Part shown: in pieces, positions 8,665 through 17,892 of the stretch
Layout of the letters: every line of letters begins with the position of its first letter
How positions within the stretch are numbered: the stretch's first letter is position 1
NCBI GenBank assembly: GCA_964619675.1
Contig: CAZUEO010000017.1
Coordinates: 1 to 47,177, forward strand
Source: JAPLMW01 sp964619675
Lineage (GTDB): Bacteria; Planctomycetota; Phycisphaerae; Sedimentisphaerales; UBA12454
Length of the DNA: 47,177 nucleotides
Reading direction: 5' to 3'
Notes under the pieces: generated by a model
Told to the model about the DNA's origin: nothing
The model's input: only the letters and a program-made list of their open reading frames with translations
Databases searched by the model: none
Made by a program: the position numbers and the translations under genes

Positions 8665-9807
8665 ATGGCAAAAATAAAAGTAATGACAATTCTGGGAACA
8701 CGGCCTGAAATTATCCGGCTTGCCTGTACTATGGCAAGGTTGGATAAACATGTTGACCACAAAATCGTTCATACTGGCCAGAACTATGACTATGAACTCA
8801 GCGAAGTCTTCTTTAAAGAACTTGGCGTTCATAAGCCGGATTATTTTCTTAATGTCAATACCACCAGTCTTGGCCAGGTCTATGGTAATATTCTTATCGC
8901 GATTGAGCCTATACTCAAAAAAGAGCGGCCTGATGCAGTATTGATTCTTGGCGATACCAACAGTTCGATTGCGGGCATAATAGCCAAGCGGATGAAAATC
9001 CCGATTTATCATATGGAGGCAGGCAATCGCTGTTTTGATTTAAATGTGCCCGAAGAGGTCAATCGCCGGATCATAGACCACATCAGTGATTTTAATCTTG
9101 TGTATACCGAACATGCACGAAGACATTTGCTTTCCGAAGGCATACCACATCGAAGAATTTATCTGACAGGTTCGCCAATGAAAGAAGTTCTTATGGCGCA
9201 CTTGGAAAAAATAAAAGCGTCAAAAGCATTAAACCAGTTAGGTCTTGAAAAAGACCGGTATTTTCTTGTTAGCGCTCATCGAGAAGAAAATGTGGATAAC
9301 AAAGCTAATCTTACAGCTATTCTAACGGCTCTCGAGACAATGCATAAGGAGTTTGATCTGCCGGTGATTGTCTCAACGCATCCGAGGACAAGAAAGAGAA
9401 TGGAAAATCTTGGTTCAATTAAAATTTCTGAAGGTATCAGGTTTTTAAAGCCATTTGGGTTTTTTGATTATAACTGGCTTCAGATGAACGCCCGTTGCGT
9501 CATTAGTGACAGCGGAACAATAGCTGAGGAATCAGCAATACTGAAATTTCCTGCAATTACGATTCGTAACGCATTTGAGCGGCCTGAAGGTCTTGATGCA
9601 GGCACTATAGCTATTACAGGTCTTGACCCAGAAACGATTGTTGGATCGATAAGAGTGCAGACATCTGACGACAGTAAAAAGATGTCCTGGCGGATTCCTG
9701 CTGACTACGAAATAGACAATACTTCTCACCGAGTGGTAAAACTGATAACGGGAACATACAAATTGAGTCATATATGGGACAATATTAAATTTAACGACCT
9801 TGTCTAA
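8665..9807 (+). CDS. fnlC: UDP-N-acetylglucosamine 2-epimerase family, UDP-L-FucNAc-forming (FnlC/WbjD/CapG)
   Basis: This 380-residue GT-B-fold epimerase begins MAKIKVMTILGTRPEIIRL and contains LGDTNSSIAG, the MEAGNR loop, SAHREENVDN and ISDSGTIAEESA, all classical for the WecB/FnlC superfamily. In this operon it should convert the UDP-6-deoxy-L-talosamine derivative made by FnlA/FnlB to UDP-L-FucNAc by inverting C2. It starts 6 bases after the end of the cupin part of fnlB, with GAGG upstream. Assignment as FnlC rather than general WecB rests on the gene order. Confidence 0.88.
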   Translation: MAKIKVMTILGTRPEIIRLACTMARLDKHVDHKIVHTGQNYDYELSEVFFKELGVHKPDYFLNVNTTSLGQVYGNILIAIEPILKKERPDAVLILGDTNSSIAGIIAKRMKIPIYHMEAGNRCFDLNVPEEVNRRIIDHISDFNLVYTEHARRHLLSEGIPHRRIYLTGSPMKEVLMAHLEKIKASKALNQLGLEKDRYFLVSAHREENVDNKANLTAILTALETMHKEFDLPVIVSTHPRTRKRMENLGSIKISEGIRFLKPFGFFDYNWLQMNARCVISDSGTIAEESAILKFPAITIRNAFERPEGLDAGTIAITGLDPETIVGSIRVQTSDDSKKMSWRIPADYEIDNTSHRVVKLITGTYKLSHIWDNIKFNDLV

Positions 9808-9809
9808 GA

Positions 9810-11042
9810 ATGCGAATCTTATTTCTAACTCATTATTTTCAGCCAGAACCAAATTTTTTCTTCTGTTTGCCCTTTGCAAAGGAACTTGTCCGGCGAGGTC
9901 ACACGGTCGAAGTACTGACAGGCTTTCCCAACTATCCCAGCGGCAAAGTTTACGACGGCTACCGTGTCAAAATGCTCCAGCGGGAGACTCTCGAGGGCAT
10001 ACCCATTAATCGTGTTCCTCTCTATCCGAGCCACGATAAATCTTCTGTTAAACGCATAATGTGTTATACAAGTTTTGCGCTTTCTGCTTCTACAATTGGG
10101 GTAGCTGTAGTGAAACCTGCCGATGTGGTGTATGTAAGTCAGGGGCCGATTACCGTCGGCCTTCCTGCTTGTATTCTGAAAGTGCTTAAAGGTATTCCAT
10201 TCGTACTCCATATTCAGGACCTCTGGCCTGATAGTCTTTTCTCGACAGGTATGTTCAACAGCCGTCTTGGCATCAGAATGGTACACTCCTGGTGCAATTT
10301 CATCTATAAACGTGCCGCAAAAATTATTACCACCACGCCGGGCATGAAGCAAAAAGTATGTGAACGCAGCGGCGTTGCTGAAGATAAAGTAGAAATAGTT
10401 TATAACTGGTGTGATGATTCTCAGGTATGTCGGGCAGAACCGGATGAGGAACTGGCCGGATCACTTGGAATGGCCGGGCGATTTAACATTGTTTTCGCCG
10501 GTAATATGGGTAGGGCACAGGCGATGGGTTCCGTTCTTGATGCTGCCAAAATCGTCGAGTTGGAGCAGCCCGCCATCCAATTTGTTTTTATAGGAGGTGG
10601 CGTCGATGTAGACAGCCTCAAACAAAAGGTTTCCGACCTCAGAATAAGAAATGTCCTTTTTCTTCCACGCCGTCCTATTTCTGAAATCGGTGCCATTTTG
10701 AGATTGGCCGATGTTTTATTTGTGCATTTGAAGAAAGATCCCCTGTTTGAAATCACTATACCGTCAAAAACACAGGCATATATGGCTGCTGGCCGACCTG
10801 TTCTTATTGGCGTACCCGGCGATGCGACGGACCTTATTCTAAAAGCAAAGGCTGGCCTGCCCTGCAATCCGGAAGACCCTAAGAGTATTGCCGAGGCCGT
10901 CTTGAAATTCTATTCGTTGCCGCGCGCACAGCTTGACGCAATGGGACAAAACGGCAAGCATTTCTACGATCAGGAATTAGCGTTCAGAATAGCTGTCACC
11001 CGTTTTGAAACACTGTTTGGGTCGGTCATAAAAGAAACATAA
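9810..11042 (+). CDS. wbuB: GT4 glycosyltransferase, WbuB-like (probable L-FucNAc transferase)
   Basis: The 410-residue protein starts MRILFLTHYFQPEPNFF and contains HTVEVLTGFPNYPSGKVYDG, HIQDLWPDS, TTTPGMKQ, YNWCDD and FAGNMGRAQAM, the pattern of the WbuB/WbpH-like GT4 branch found directly after fnlC in UDP-L-FucNAc clusters. It probably moves L-FucNAc from UDP onto the growing lipid-linked unit. Only 2 bases separate its ATG from the fnlC stop. A GNAT remnant begins directly after its stop in the same frame. Confidence 0.82.
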   Translation: MRILFLTHYFQPEPNFFFCLPFAKELVRRGHTVEVLTGFPNYPSGKVYDGYRVKMLQRETLEGIPINRVPLYPSHDKSSVKRIMCYTSFALSASTIGVAVVKPADVVYVSQGPITVGLPACILKVLKGIPFVLHIQDLWPDSLFSTGMFNSRLGIRMVHSWCNFIYKRAAKIITTTPGMKQKVCERSGVAEDKVEIVYNWCDDSQVCRAEPDEELAGSLGMAGRFNIVFAGNMGRAQAMGSVLDAAKIVELEQPAIQFVFIGGGVDVDSLKQKVSDLRIRNVLFLPRRPISEIGAILRLADVLFVHLKKDPLFEITIPSKTQAYMAAGRPVLIGVPGDATDLILKAKAGLPCNPEDPKSIAEAVLKFYSLPRAQLDAMGQNGKHFYDQELAFRIAVTRFETLFGSVIKET

Positions 11043-11261
11043 TTGTCAGGTATTATATTGCATTGCGGAATTGAGGTATCGGCAAAGTATTATTTTGGGG
11101 GAAAACAGCTTGTTGCAGCCAGTTTTAAAGAGTGTGGAGCGCGAGATATTAATAAAGTTAAGATTCTTGTAACCGCAGAAAATGAAATAGCAAATAAGCT
11201 TTATCAAAAAAGTGGTTTTGATTTGATAACACAAATTGACAGCCTTAAATATTTTGAGTAA
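11043..11261 (+). pseudogene. C-terminal fragment of a GNAT acetyltransferase
   Basis: Directly after the wbuB stop, in the same frame, 72 codons are open. The end reads VKILVTAENEIANKLYQKSGF, the acetyl-CoA binding motif B region of GNAT enzymes (N-x-x-A-x-x-L-Y-x-x-x-G-F). The preceding motif A (R/Q-x-x-G-x-G/A) is not visible, so only the distal half of the fold is present. There is no clear ribosome site and only a TTG at the frame opening. It could be a remnant of an N-acetyltransferase that once belonged to the cluster. Confidence 0.5.
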
Positions 11262-11297
11262 TATCTATATGAAGGATTTAGTAAAAGGGCTGTAATC

Positions 11298-12341
11298 ATG
11301 AGAAAAAAGAATCGAAATATAATTATCGCCGTAGCCGTTACAATCTTCCTTGTATTTTTAATGTTTTACGCCAGCTATAAAAGCGATCTTGTCCTTCAGT
11401 TGAGCGGCCCAACTGAGGGAACAGAAGATGTTTTGACGGCAGGTAACAAGCTTTGTGCGGTGTCAAATGGTAATCATATTTTTGCCTGGCAGTGGAATGA
11501 TTTATCTATCTGGCCGGTAGTTGCTAAGCCCCAGGCGAATATAATAACACCAATTGCTGGCGATAAAATTGTCTATAATCCAGTCGGCTCAGGAGAACTA
11601 ATAATAATCAATCTGAAAGCAGATAAAAAAATAGGCAGTTTGCCCCTGCCTTATAATTCGGAGTGCAAAAAGATAAAGACTTCAGATAACGGCAAGTTTG
11701 GAGCAGTTTCTGTTTTATTTAAAGAAGGTATGCAAAAAGGCCGGTTTGAATTGGCTATCTTTGATTCTGAGTTGAGGAACTTATCTTCTGCATTTCAAGA
11801 AGATACGGATGCAGAGGGCCTTCTGGTGTATGATTTTGATATAACTAATGACGGCAGTTTGCTCGCGGGTGCAGGAGAAAAAGGCCGGGCATGGATTTTT
11901 GTAACCGCTGTAAAAAGTGAAAAAATTCTTTGGAAAAAGATTTTTTCAGAATATGGTCGATTTACTTTGGCGGAATTTTCGCCTGACGGCAAAATGCTTT
12001 TTGCTGCTGAAAAAGTCAGGTATATATTTGCCTTTGATACTGCAACAGGACAGCTTGTAAAACAGTTTGTCATGGATGAGTACCCAACTCCCGCTCATCA
12101 GAAGCAGAACATTTGTTGTATAGCCGTAAGTCCTGACGGTAAAACCCTTGCTGCTGATACCGAGCCTGCCGGTGCGGTGTGGTTCTGGGATATAGCTTCC
12201 GGTAAGGAAATAGACAGAATATCTGCAAGTGCGCTGACGGTCTCCGGTATCGCATTTTCGCCTGACTCAAAATATCTTGCTACCAGTTGTATGGTCAGTC
12301 CTGAAATTAAAATATGGAAAGTACCGCAACTGAAGCCCTGA
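11298..12341 (+). CDS. Membrane-anchored WD40/beta-propeller protein
   Basis: The 347-residue protein has basic residues then a single hydrophobic segment (residues about 9-26), so it is likely anchored in the inner membrane with the rest outside the cytoplasm. The rest is a beta-propeller: three WD40-like blades are clear at the end (LAEFSPDGKMLFAA, CIAVSPDGKTLAAD with VWFWDIASGKE, IAFSPDSKYLATS with IKIWKV), with weaker blades before. WD40 propellers act as protein-binding scaffolds; no enzyme motif is visible. It lies inside the polysaccharide locus, so a role in assembly or sensing is possible but unproven. Its stop lies 5 bases before the start of the next gene. Confidence 0.75.
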   Translation: MRKKNRNIIIAVAVTIFLVFLMFYASYKSDLVLQLSGPTEGTEDVLTAGNKLCAVSNGNHIFAWQWNDLSIWPVVAKPQANIITPIAGDKIVYNPVGSGELIIINLKADKKIGSLPLPYNSECKKIKTSDNGKFGAVSVLFKEGMQKGRFELAIFDSELRNLSSAFQEDTDAEGLLVYDFDITNDGSLLAGAGEKGRAWIFVTAVKSEKILWKKIFSEYGRFTLAEFSPDGKMLFAAEKVRYIFAFDTATGQLVKQFVMDEYPTPAHQKQNICCIAVSPDGKTLAADTEPAGAVWFWDIASGKEIDRISASALTVSGIAFSPDSKYLATSCMVSPEIKIWKVPQLKP

Positions 12342-12346
12342 AATTT

Positions 12347-14719
12347 ATGTCGAATAATCACTCTTCAAATAAGATTGCTGTAATCATAGGTGCTGGGCCT
12401 GCAGGTTTAACGGCAGCTTTTGAGTTGCTCAATAAAACCGATATAAAACCGATAATTCTCGAACAAAGCGGTGATATAGGTGGCATATCCAGAACCATCA
12501 ACTATAAGGGTAACCGCATTGATATTGGCGGCCATCGTTTCTTCTCTAAATCTGACAGAGTAATGAAATTCTGGCTGGATTTGATGCCGATTCAAACAGC
12601 TCCGGCGAAAGATACTGTCCTTCTTGGCAGACCACTGTCTCCGGTTGAATATGACCGACCGTTTGAGACCGACCCGCAAAAAACCGACAAGGTTATGTTG
12701 ATTCGCAAGAGACTTTCGAGAATACTTTTCATGCGGAAGTTTTTCGATTATCCCATTTCGCTGACCTTGAAAACGGTCGTTAATCTTGGACTTTTCAGGA
12801 TGTTTAAGATAGGTCTAAGTTATATAAAAGCGAAAATCTTTCCTATAAAAAAGGAGAAATCGCTCGAGCATTTCTTAATCAATAGGTTTGGCACAGAGCT
12901 TTACAAAACATTTTTTAAGGATTATACCGAAAAGGTCTGGGGAGTAACGTGTGACAAGATAAAACCTGAGTGGGGTGCACAAAGAATAAAAGGGCTTTCA
13001 ATTGCAAGAGCTGTTAAGCATGCCATTGTGGCGGCAGTTCGCAGAGATATGTCTATAGGCCAGAAAGAAATAGAAACCAGCCTTATAAATCAGTTTTTGT
13101 ATCCCAAATACGGGCCGGGGCAATTGTGGCAAGTCGTTGCAGATATTGTAAAATCAAAAGGCGGCCAAATTTATCTAAACCATAAGGTAACAGGCGTAAA
13201 GAGTCAAAATGATAAAATTATTGCTTTGAGAGTCAAGGACGAAAAAACACAAGAGACAAGGGAGTTTAAGGCTGATTTCGTTTTTTCGAGTATGGCCGTC
13301 AGAGATTTGATAGAAGCAATGGGTCAAAAGGTTCCCGAAGGTGTCAGAAAAATTGCAGCAGGCCTATGTTATCGGGATTTTATTACCGTCGGCCTTTTGG
13401 CAAGGAAACTGAAAATAAAGAATAATACCGATATTAAGACCGTAAATGACATTATTCCCGACAACTGGATTTACATTCAGGAAAGGGACGTCAAAGTCGG
13501 CAGACTTCAGGTATTTAATAACTGGAGTCCTTACATGGTGGCAGATGAGAATACCGTTTGGCTGGGGCTTGAGTATTTCTGCAATGTCGGCGATGAGCTG
13601 TGGGATATGCCTGATGAAAAATTTAAGGCACTCGCCGTCTCCGAACTTGTGAAAATCGGCGTAATTGACGCCGAAGATGTGCTGGATGGCGTGGTAATAA
13701 GAGTAGAAAAAACCTATCCTGCATATTTTGGTAGTTACGATAATTTTGATGTTATAAGAAGTTATACGGACGGTTTCCCTAATCTTTTCTTGATTGGCCG
13801 CAATGGTATGCATCGCTACAATAATCAGGACCACTCAATGCTTACGGCGATGACGGCCGTTGAGAATATAGTAAATGGTGTAACGGCAAAGGACAATATT
13901 TGGCAGGTCAATAGCGAAGAGGAATATCATGAGATGAAATTGACAGCGATTGAGAGCATCACGGATGCTTATACTCGGGGAGAGGGCGAAAATCCTGATT
14001 ATAACCCTGATGTTTACTGGACGGACACGAGCATAGCGTATCCGTATTATCCGACCGTGCGTCATCGCAAAAGATTTATTATAAACGAAATAGGAAAATA
14101 TGGTGTTAATTCTAATACGTTCATTTTTGATTACGGCTGCGGGGAAGGCAGTGTTTTAAATGAAATTAAGGACATTTTTGGTCTTGGTGATAATCAGCTT
14201 GCAGGATGCGATATTTCTGCAAAAGCTGTTGAATTAGCCAGGCAAAAGATAAAAAGTCAGCATTTGTACGCTGAAGTTTTTCCGAGATTGTCGCAGAAGT
14301 GTAATTTTATCATTTGCAGCGAAGTGATTGAACATACAAAGGATTATTTTCATATTTTGAACTGGATAAGAAATAATTTAGCTGCCGGCGGCAGGGTTAT
14401 TTTGACTACTCAGGCAGGCAAAATTCATGCCTCGGATAGGTATACGGGTCATATGCAGCATTTTGAGATTGCTCATCTGGATGCGATATTAAAACACCTT
14501 GGCTTTGAAATTGAAAAATCACGGCTATGGGGCTTCCCGTTCTTTACTTTACAGAAGTATCTTACAAACCTGAAATTTGAAAAAGTGAGACAGAATTATC
14601 TTGAAGGCGAGCTTACACTTCGCAAAAAAATTGTTTTTGAGATTGCAAACGTCCTTTTTTATCTCCATGATTTTGTCAAGTCAGGACCACAGATTTATAT
14701 AGTTGCACGGAAAAAATGA
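12347..14719 (+). CDS. Flavin-dependent oxidoreductase fused to a SAM methyltransferase
   Basis: The 790-residue protein has two domains. Residues about 8-540 form an FAD/NAD(P)-binding oxidoreductase (VIIGAGPAGLTAAFELL near residue 12, then DIGGISRT and DIGGHRFFSKSD), similar to UDP-galactopyranose-mutase-like and protoporphyrinogen-oxidase-like amine oxidases; it closes with IGRNGMHRYNNQDHSM. Residues about 570-790 are a class I methyltransferase with motif I FDYGCGEGSVLNE near residue 594 and post-motifs FIICSEVIEH and GGRVILTT. The oxidoreductase class is frequent in glycan clusters, where it is often a separate gene. The fusion suggests sequential redox and methylation steps on a sugar or lipid carrier. 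The ATG at 12347 is used; a start at 12314 would overlap the WD40 gene. Confidence 0.75.
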   Translation: MSNNHSSNKIAVIIGAGPAGLTAAFELLNKTDIKPIILEQSGDIGGISRTINYKGNRIDIGGHRFFSKSDRVMKFWLDLMPIQTAPAKDTVLLGRPLSPVEYDRPFETDPQKTDKVMLIRKRLSRILFMRKFFDYPISLTLKTVVNLGLFRMFKIGLSYIKAKIFPIKKEKSLEHFLINRFGTELYKTFFKDYTEKVWGVTCDKIKPEWGAQRIKGLSIARAVKHAIVAAVRRDMSIGQKEIETSLINQFLYPKYGPGQLWQVVADIVKSKGGQIYLNHKVTGVKSQNDKIIALRVKDEKTQETREFKADFVFSSMAVRDLIEAMGQKVPEGVRKIAAGLCYRDFITVGLLARKLKIKNNTDIKTVNDIIPDNWIYIQERDVKVGRLQVFNNWSPYMVADENTVWLGLEYFCNVGDELWDMPDEKFKALAVSELVKIGVIDAEDVLDGVVIRVEKTYPAYFGSYDNFDVIRSYTDGFPNLFLIGRNGMHRYNNQDHSMLTAMTAVENIVNGVTAKDNIWQVNSEEEYHEMKLTAIESITDAYTRGEGENPDYNPDVYWTDTSIAYPYYPTVRHRKRFIINEIGKYGVNSNTFIFDYGCGEGSVLNEIKDIFGLGDNQLAGCDISAKAVELARQKIKSQHLYAEVFPRLSQKCNFIICSEVIEHTKDYFHILNWIRNNLAAGGRVILTTQAGKIHASDRYTGHMQHFEIAHLDAILKHLGFEIEKSRLWGFPFFTLQKYLTNLKFEKVRQNYLEGELTLRKKIVFEIANVLFYLHDFVKSGPQIYIVARKK

Positions 14720-16032
14720 TTAAGTTTTTGAAAAAACTGCTGCCACAGAACAGTCCACAGGCATTTTGGTTTTCTTTTTTGGTCTGCGCGGTTTTAGGAT
14801 TTTTTATTCTTTTTGTAGTTTCGCCGATTACGGGTCTAAGCAAGAATTTCGGCAAAGATAATGACGGTTATATTCAGCTTGCAAGAAGTCTCGTTGCAGG
14901 CTATGGATACGTATTTGAAAAGGATGGTCCTGCTGTATTTAATCGCCCACCGCTATATCCTTTATTTCTTGTGCCGGTTGCACTTTTTCCGGAATTTATG
15001 CAGCGATATGTTATCGTAATTCCACAGAGTATCCTTGTTGGTTTTATTGGAATGATGGTATTTAAAATTGCAAAGCAGTTATGTAATCAAAAAGTGGCAA
15101 TGGTGGCACTGTTGCTGTTTTTGATAAATCCCTGGGTATATTGGAATGCAAAGAATCCTATGACACCGATTTTGCAAACATTTTTGTATCTGATTTTTGC
15201 GTATTTTATAGCAGTGGAGTTGTTTGGTAAAACAAAATTCGAGGCACTGCCGGCTGGTATGGTTATTGGTATTGCTGGTGTGGCTCTGGCACTTACTCAT
15301 GCAGCGATGCTGCCGGTGGTTTGCCTTTTTCTTTTAGTTCTGTTTATTAACGCCGTCGTCAGGAATAAAAAGAGAATCCTGCCCCCACTTGTTGCGGGAG
15401 TTGCTGTAATTTGTCTTATTGCTCCCTGGACCTGCAGAAACTGGGTTGTCTTTCATAGGTTTATTCCTGTATCGGGCGGGGGGGGGCTTGCATATTTTAA
15501 CGGCAACGTTCACTGGACCGGTATTGAACCCGAGCCGCAAAGGCTTGGCGAGAGCTATATTGATGCGAGCCTGCGTGTTCTCTCAATAGAAGGTACCGAG
15601 CAAACACGCACCCATTGGATGGGTTTTAAAGACATCAGAGATGAAGAGCTTGCCAACAAAAAAATGGCAGAGCACATAAAGAGTCATCCGACTTTGTTTG
15701 TAAAGAAATTCGTTTTAAATGCGGTTGAATATTATTTTCCTGCATTTATGAAACCTTTCCTTGCCGTTAAGACAGTAACGAGCGAACAATGGATGTTGAG
15801 TATTTTTCACCTGATTTTATGGATAGGGGCGATAGCAGGGATTTTTTGTTGCCCGCGAGCGGGATTGTTACTTCTGGCTGGGATAATTTTTTATGCGGTC
15901 TGGTATTTTCCGTTTGCTACCGGTTTTATCGGGCACAGCCTTTATACTTTTGGCACAATACCTTTCCTTTGCATTATTTCCGCATCAGTTATTATGTGCT
16001 TTTTCAGGAAGGAAAAACAGCCGGCATGTTGA
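14716..16032 (+). CDS. GT39/ArnT-like membrane glycosyltransferase
   Basis: The 438-residue protein has an early hydrophobic helix, then the first periplasmic loop with KDNDGYIQLARSLVAGYGY and FNRPPLYPLFLVP, the acidic-residue motif and arrangement of the dolichyl/undecaprenyl-phosphate mannosyltransferase-like PMT_2 family. About ten more membrane segments follow. Such enzymes use polyprenyl-phosphate sugars as donors at the periplasmic face to modify lipid A, glycans or proteins. Its ATG overlaps the TGA of the oxidoreductase-methyltransferase gene, so the two are translationally coupled. The substrate is unknown. It is the last + gene of this operon. Confidence 0.78.
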   Translation: MIKFLKKLLPQNSPQAFWFSFLVCAVLGFFILFVVSPITGLSKNFGKDNDGYIQLARSLVAGYGYVFEKDGPAVFNRPPLYPLFLVPVALFPEFMQRYVIVIPQSILVGFIGMMVFKIAKQLCNQKVAMVALLLFLINPWVYWNAKNPMTPILQTFLYLIFAYFIAVELFGKTKFEALPAGMVIGIAGVALALTHAAMLPVVCLFLLVLFINAVVRNKKRILPPLVAGVAVICLIAPWTCRNWVVFHRFIPVSGGGGLAYFNGNVHWTGIEPEPQRLGESYIDASLRVLSIEGTEQTRTHWMGFKDIRDEELANKKMAEHIKSHPTLFVKKFVLNAVEYYFPAFMKPFLAVKTVTSEQWMLSIFHLILWIGAIAGIFCCPRAGLLLLAGIIFYAVWYFPFATGFIGHSLYTFGTIPFLCIISASVIMCFFRKEKQPAC

Positions 16033-16042
16033 CGGCATGTGG

Positions 16043-16065
16043 GGACAATTTGTCCTGTTTTTGAC
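16043..16065 (+). terminator. Weak hairpin after the GT39-like gene
   Basis: GGACAA and TTGTCC form a short inverted repeat around one base, followed by TGTTTTTGAC. It lies in the 66-base convergent gap between the GT39-like gene and the ATP-grasp gene, where a terminator is expected. The stem is short, so confidence is low. Confidence 0.35.
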
Positions 16066-16098
16066 TGTTTCTCCTGACACTTCCGTTTTCAGACAGTC

Positions 16099-17088
16099 TT
16101 ATAGCCAAACCTCTGCATCATAGCGGAGCATGGTCAGGCCATCCTTAAAAGTATCTGATTTTATCTGTGGTTTTTTGCCGGCAATTTCCTGCAGAATCCA
16201 TTTTGGGAAATTTGCTCCGGCTTTTATTGACAGCGGCGCTCCTCCACCGAAACGCGGGTTTATTTCAATAAATTTTATTTTCTTATTTTTGGTTGATATC
16301 ACCTGAACCGTAATAACGCCTGGGCCTGCACCAAGGTGTCTGACCAGTTGGGCGGCTTTATTCATTATTAGCTTATTTTTAACCACCTGTCCTTTGCTGA
16401 CTTCTCCGGCCCTTATCTCAATGCGTTTCCTTGGCACGACACATCGTACATTCCCGCCAAAATCAACAAAAACATCACAGGTGTATTCTGTGCCTTTAAT
16501 AAATTCTTGAACGACATAGTTTTTAATTCTTTTACTGAATACCGATAACTCTCTCCGGTTGTGCACGGTTATAATTCCTTTGCCTGCTGCCCCGTCCCAT
16601 GGTTTGAGAATTACCGGCCAATTGAGTTTTTTTCTTGCAAGAGCAGTTTTCACGCTCAGGGTTTCCGGTGCCTCGAAACCATTTTCCTTAAAAAAAAGGT
16701 AAGTTTTTCTCTTGTCCTGACATATCCGTACTACCTCTGGTTCCGAAATCAGAACCTGGCAGCCTAATCGGCTGAATTTTGTTTTATTCTCGGAAAGAAT
16801 ACCTAAATCTGTATCTATGGTGGGAATAACCAGAGCTATTCTATTTTTTTTAACGATTCTCAAAAGGTCGGGTATATAGTCAGGGTGTTTAATAGGTTTG
16901 ATGATAACTTTTTTATCGCAAAGTTGAATAGCGGGACTCAGTTTGTCATGGTCTGTTCCCCAGAAGGTAGCGTTTATTTTAAGTTCTTTCGCAGCTTTTC
17001 TGAAACTGTTTAAAAGGGATACCCTTCTGCCTATACAGGTAAACAGAATATTAAAATCCTTGTGTTTTGGTTTTGTGTAGCTTATCAT
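16099..17088 (-). CDS. ATP-grasp ligase-like protein
   Basis: This 329-residue protein begins with a Rossmann-like pre-ATP-grasp domain (ILFTCIGRRVSLLNSF) and continues with ATP-grasp features: ILKPWDGAAGKGI for ATP binding, YVVQEFIKGTEYTCDVFVD, and the Mg-binding end FIEINPRFGGGAPLS. It resembles carbamoyl-phosphate-synthase-like ATP-grasp enzymes found in polysaccharide clusters next to a HAD hydrolase and an initiating sugar transferase, as here. The enzyme probably makes an amide or peptide-like bond, for example adding an amino acid to a sugar carboxylate. It is divergent from the HAD gene. The exact substrate cannot be told. Confidence 0.75.
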   Translation of the reverse strand: MISYTKPKHKDFNILFTCIGRRVSLLNSFRKAAKELKINATFWGTDHDKLSPAIQLCDKKVIIKPIKHPDYIPDLLRIVKKNRIALVIPTIDTDLGILSENKTKFSRLGCQVLISEPEVVRICQDKRKTYLFFKENGFEAPETLSVKTALARKKLNWPVILKPWDGAAGKGIITVHNRRELSVFSKRIKNYVVQEFIKGTEYTCDVFVDFGGNVRCVVPRKRIEIRAGEVSKGQVVKNKLIMNKAAQLVRHLGAGPGVITVQVISTKNKKIKFIEINPRFGGGAPLSIKAGANFPKWILQEIAGKKPQIKSDTFKDGLTMLRYDAEVWL

Positions 17089-17126
17089 AACTTATAGTAC
17101 TCAAAAAGGTTAATGAAAGTTTAACA

Positions 17127-17132
17127 ATTATA
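17127..17132 (-). promoter_or_regulatory. Possible -10 element for the ATP-grasp gene
   Basis: On the minus strand a perfect TATAAT lies 39-44 bases before the ATG of the ATP-grasp gene, in the divergent 114-base gap shared with the HAD gene. The -35 region is weak (TACAAT at an 18-base spacing), so this is tentative. Confidence 0.35.
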
Positions 17133-17202
17133 GGGCTTTTGTCCAGAAAATTGTAACAATAACGGCATACTTGATTTTCGACTGATTTAAAAGGGTTTTT
17201 GA

Positions 17203-17892
17203 GTGATAAAGTGCATAGTTTTTGACATGGATGATACTCTTTACGACGAGATAGACTACTATAAAAGTGGTTTTATAGCGGTGAGCCGGATTATAGAGGA
17301 CGATTTTGGACTGGCAGGTGAAACTATCTTTGAAACCTTATGGCAGATTTTTAATTCCGGAAATCACAAAACCGTTTTTGATGCCGCCGCTGAAAAATTG
17401 TCGGTTGTCTTTGATGCCGCGTATGTAAACAAACTGGTGAATGTGTTCCGCAGTCATGAACCTGATATACATCTTCCTTCTGAGAGCAGAACAGTTTTGG
17501 AGGACCTGAAGGGTCGGTTTAAGCTTGGGCTGATTACAGATGGCTACCTGCCCGCTCAGGAGCTTAAGGTAAAAGCCCTGGGACTCGAGAAATATTTTGA
17601 TTATATTTTATATACGGAAAAACTCGGCAGACAGTATTGGAAACCTTCACCGGTAGGTTTTGAAAGGCTCTTGAACAAGCTTGATGTCGTTGCAAATCAA
17701 TGTGTTTATGTAGGCGATAATCTTAAGAAGGATTTTTTGTCGCCGAATCAGATGGGTTTTAAGACCGTTAGGGTTGTTCGTGCAAAACGGCTTCATTTGG
17801 CCCAGGCGCCATCGCAGCAAGCGCTGCCCCATTATGAGATTGATTCGATTCTAAAGTTGCCCAATTTAATAGGGGAAATGGATGTTGTATAA
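17203..17892 (+). CDS. HAD-family hydrolase
   Basis: The 229-residue protein shows all HAD motifs: motif I FDMDDTLYDE with both catalytic Asp residues near 8-10, motif II LITDGY, a conserved Lys before the last strand (YWKPSP) and motif IV YVGDNLKKDF. It has a helical cap between motifs I and II, as in phosphoglycolate-phosphatase-like enzymes. It probably removes phosphate from a sugar or amino-acid phosphate made by the neighbouring enzymes. The only reasonable start is GTG at 17203. It overlaps the next gene by 11 bases, which indicates one operon with the sugar transferase. Confidence 0.82.
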   Translation: MIKCIVFDMDDTLYDEIDYYKSGFIAVSRIIEDDFGLAGETIFETLWQIFNSGNHKTVFDAAAEKLSVVFDAAYVNKLVNVFRSHEPDIHLPSESRTVLEDLKGRFKLGLITDGYLPAQELKVKALGLEKYFDYILYTEKLGRQYWKPSPVGFERLLNKLDVVANQCVYVGDNLKKDFLSPNQMGFKTVRVVRAKRLHLAQAPSQQALPHYEIDSILKLPNLIGEMDVV

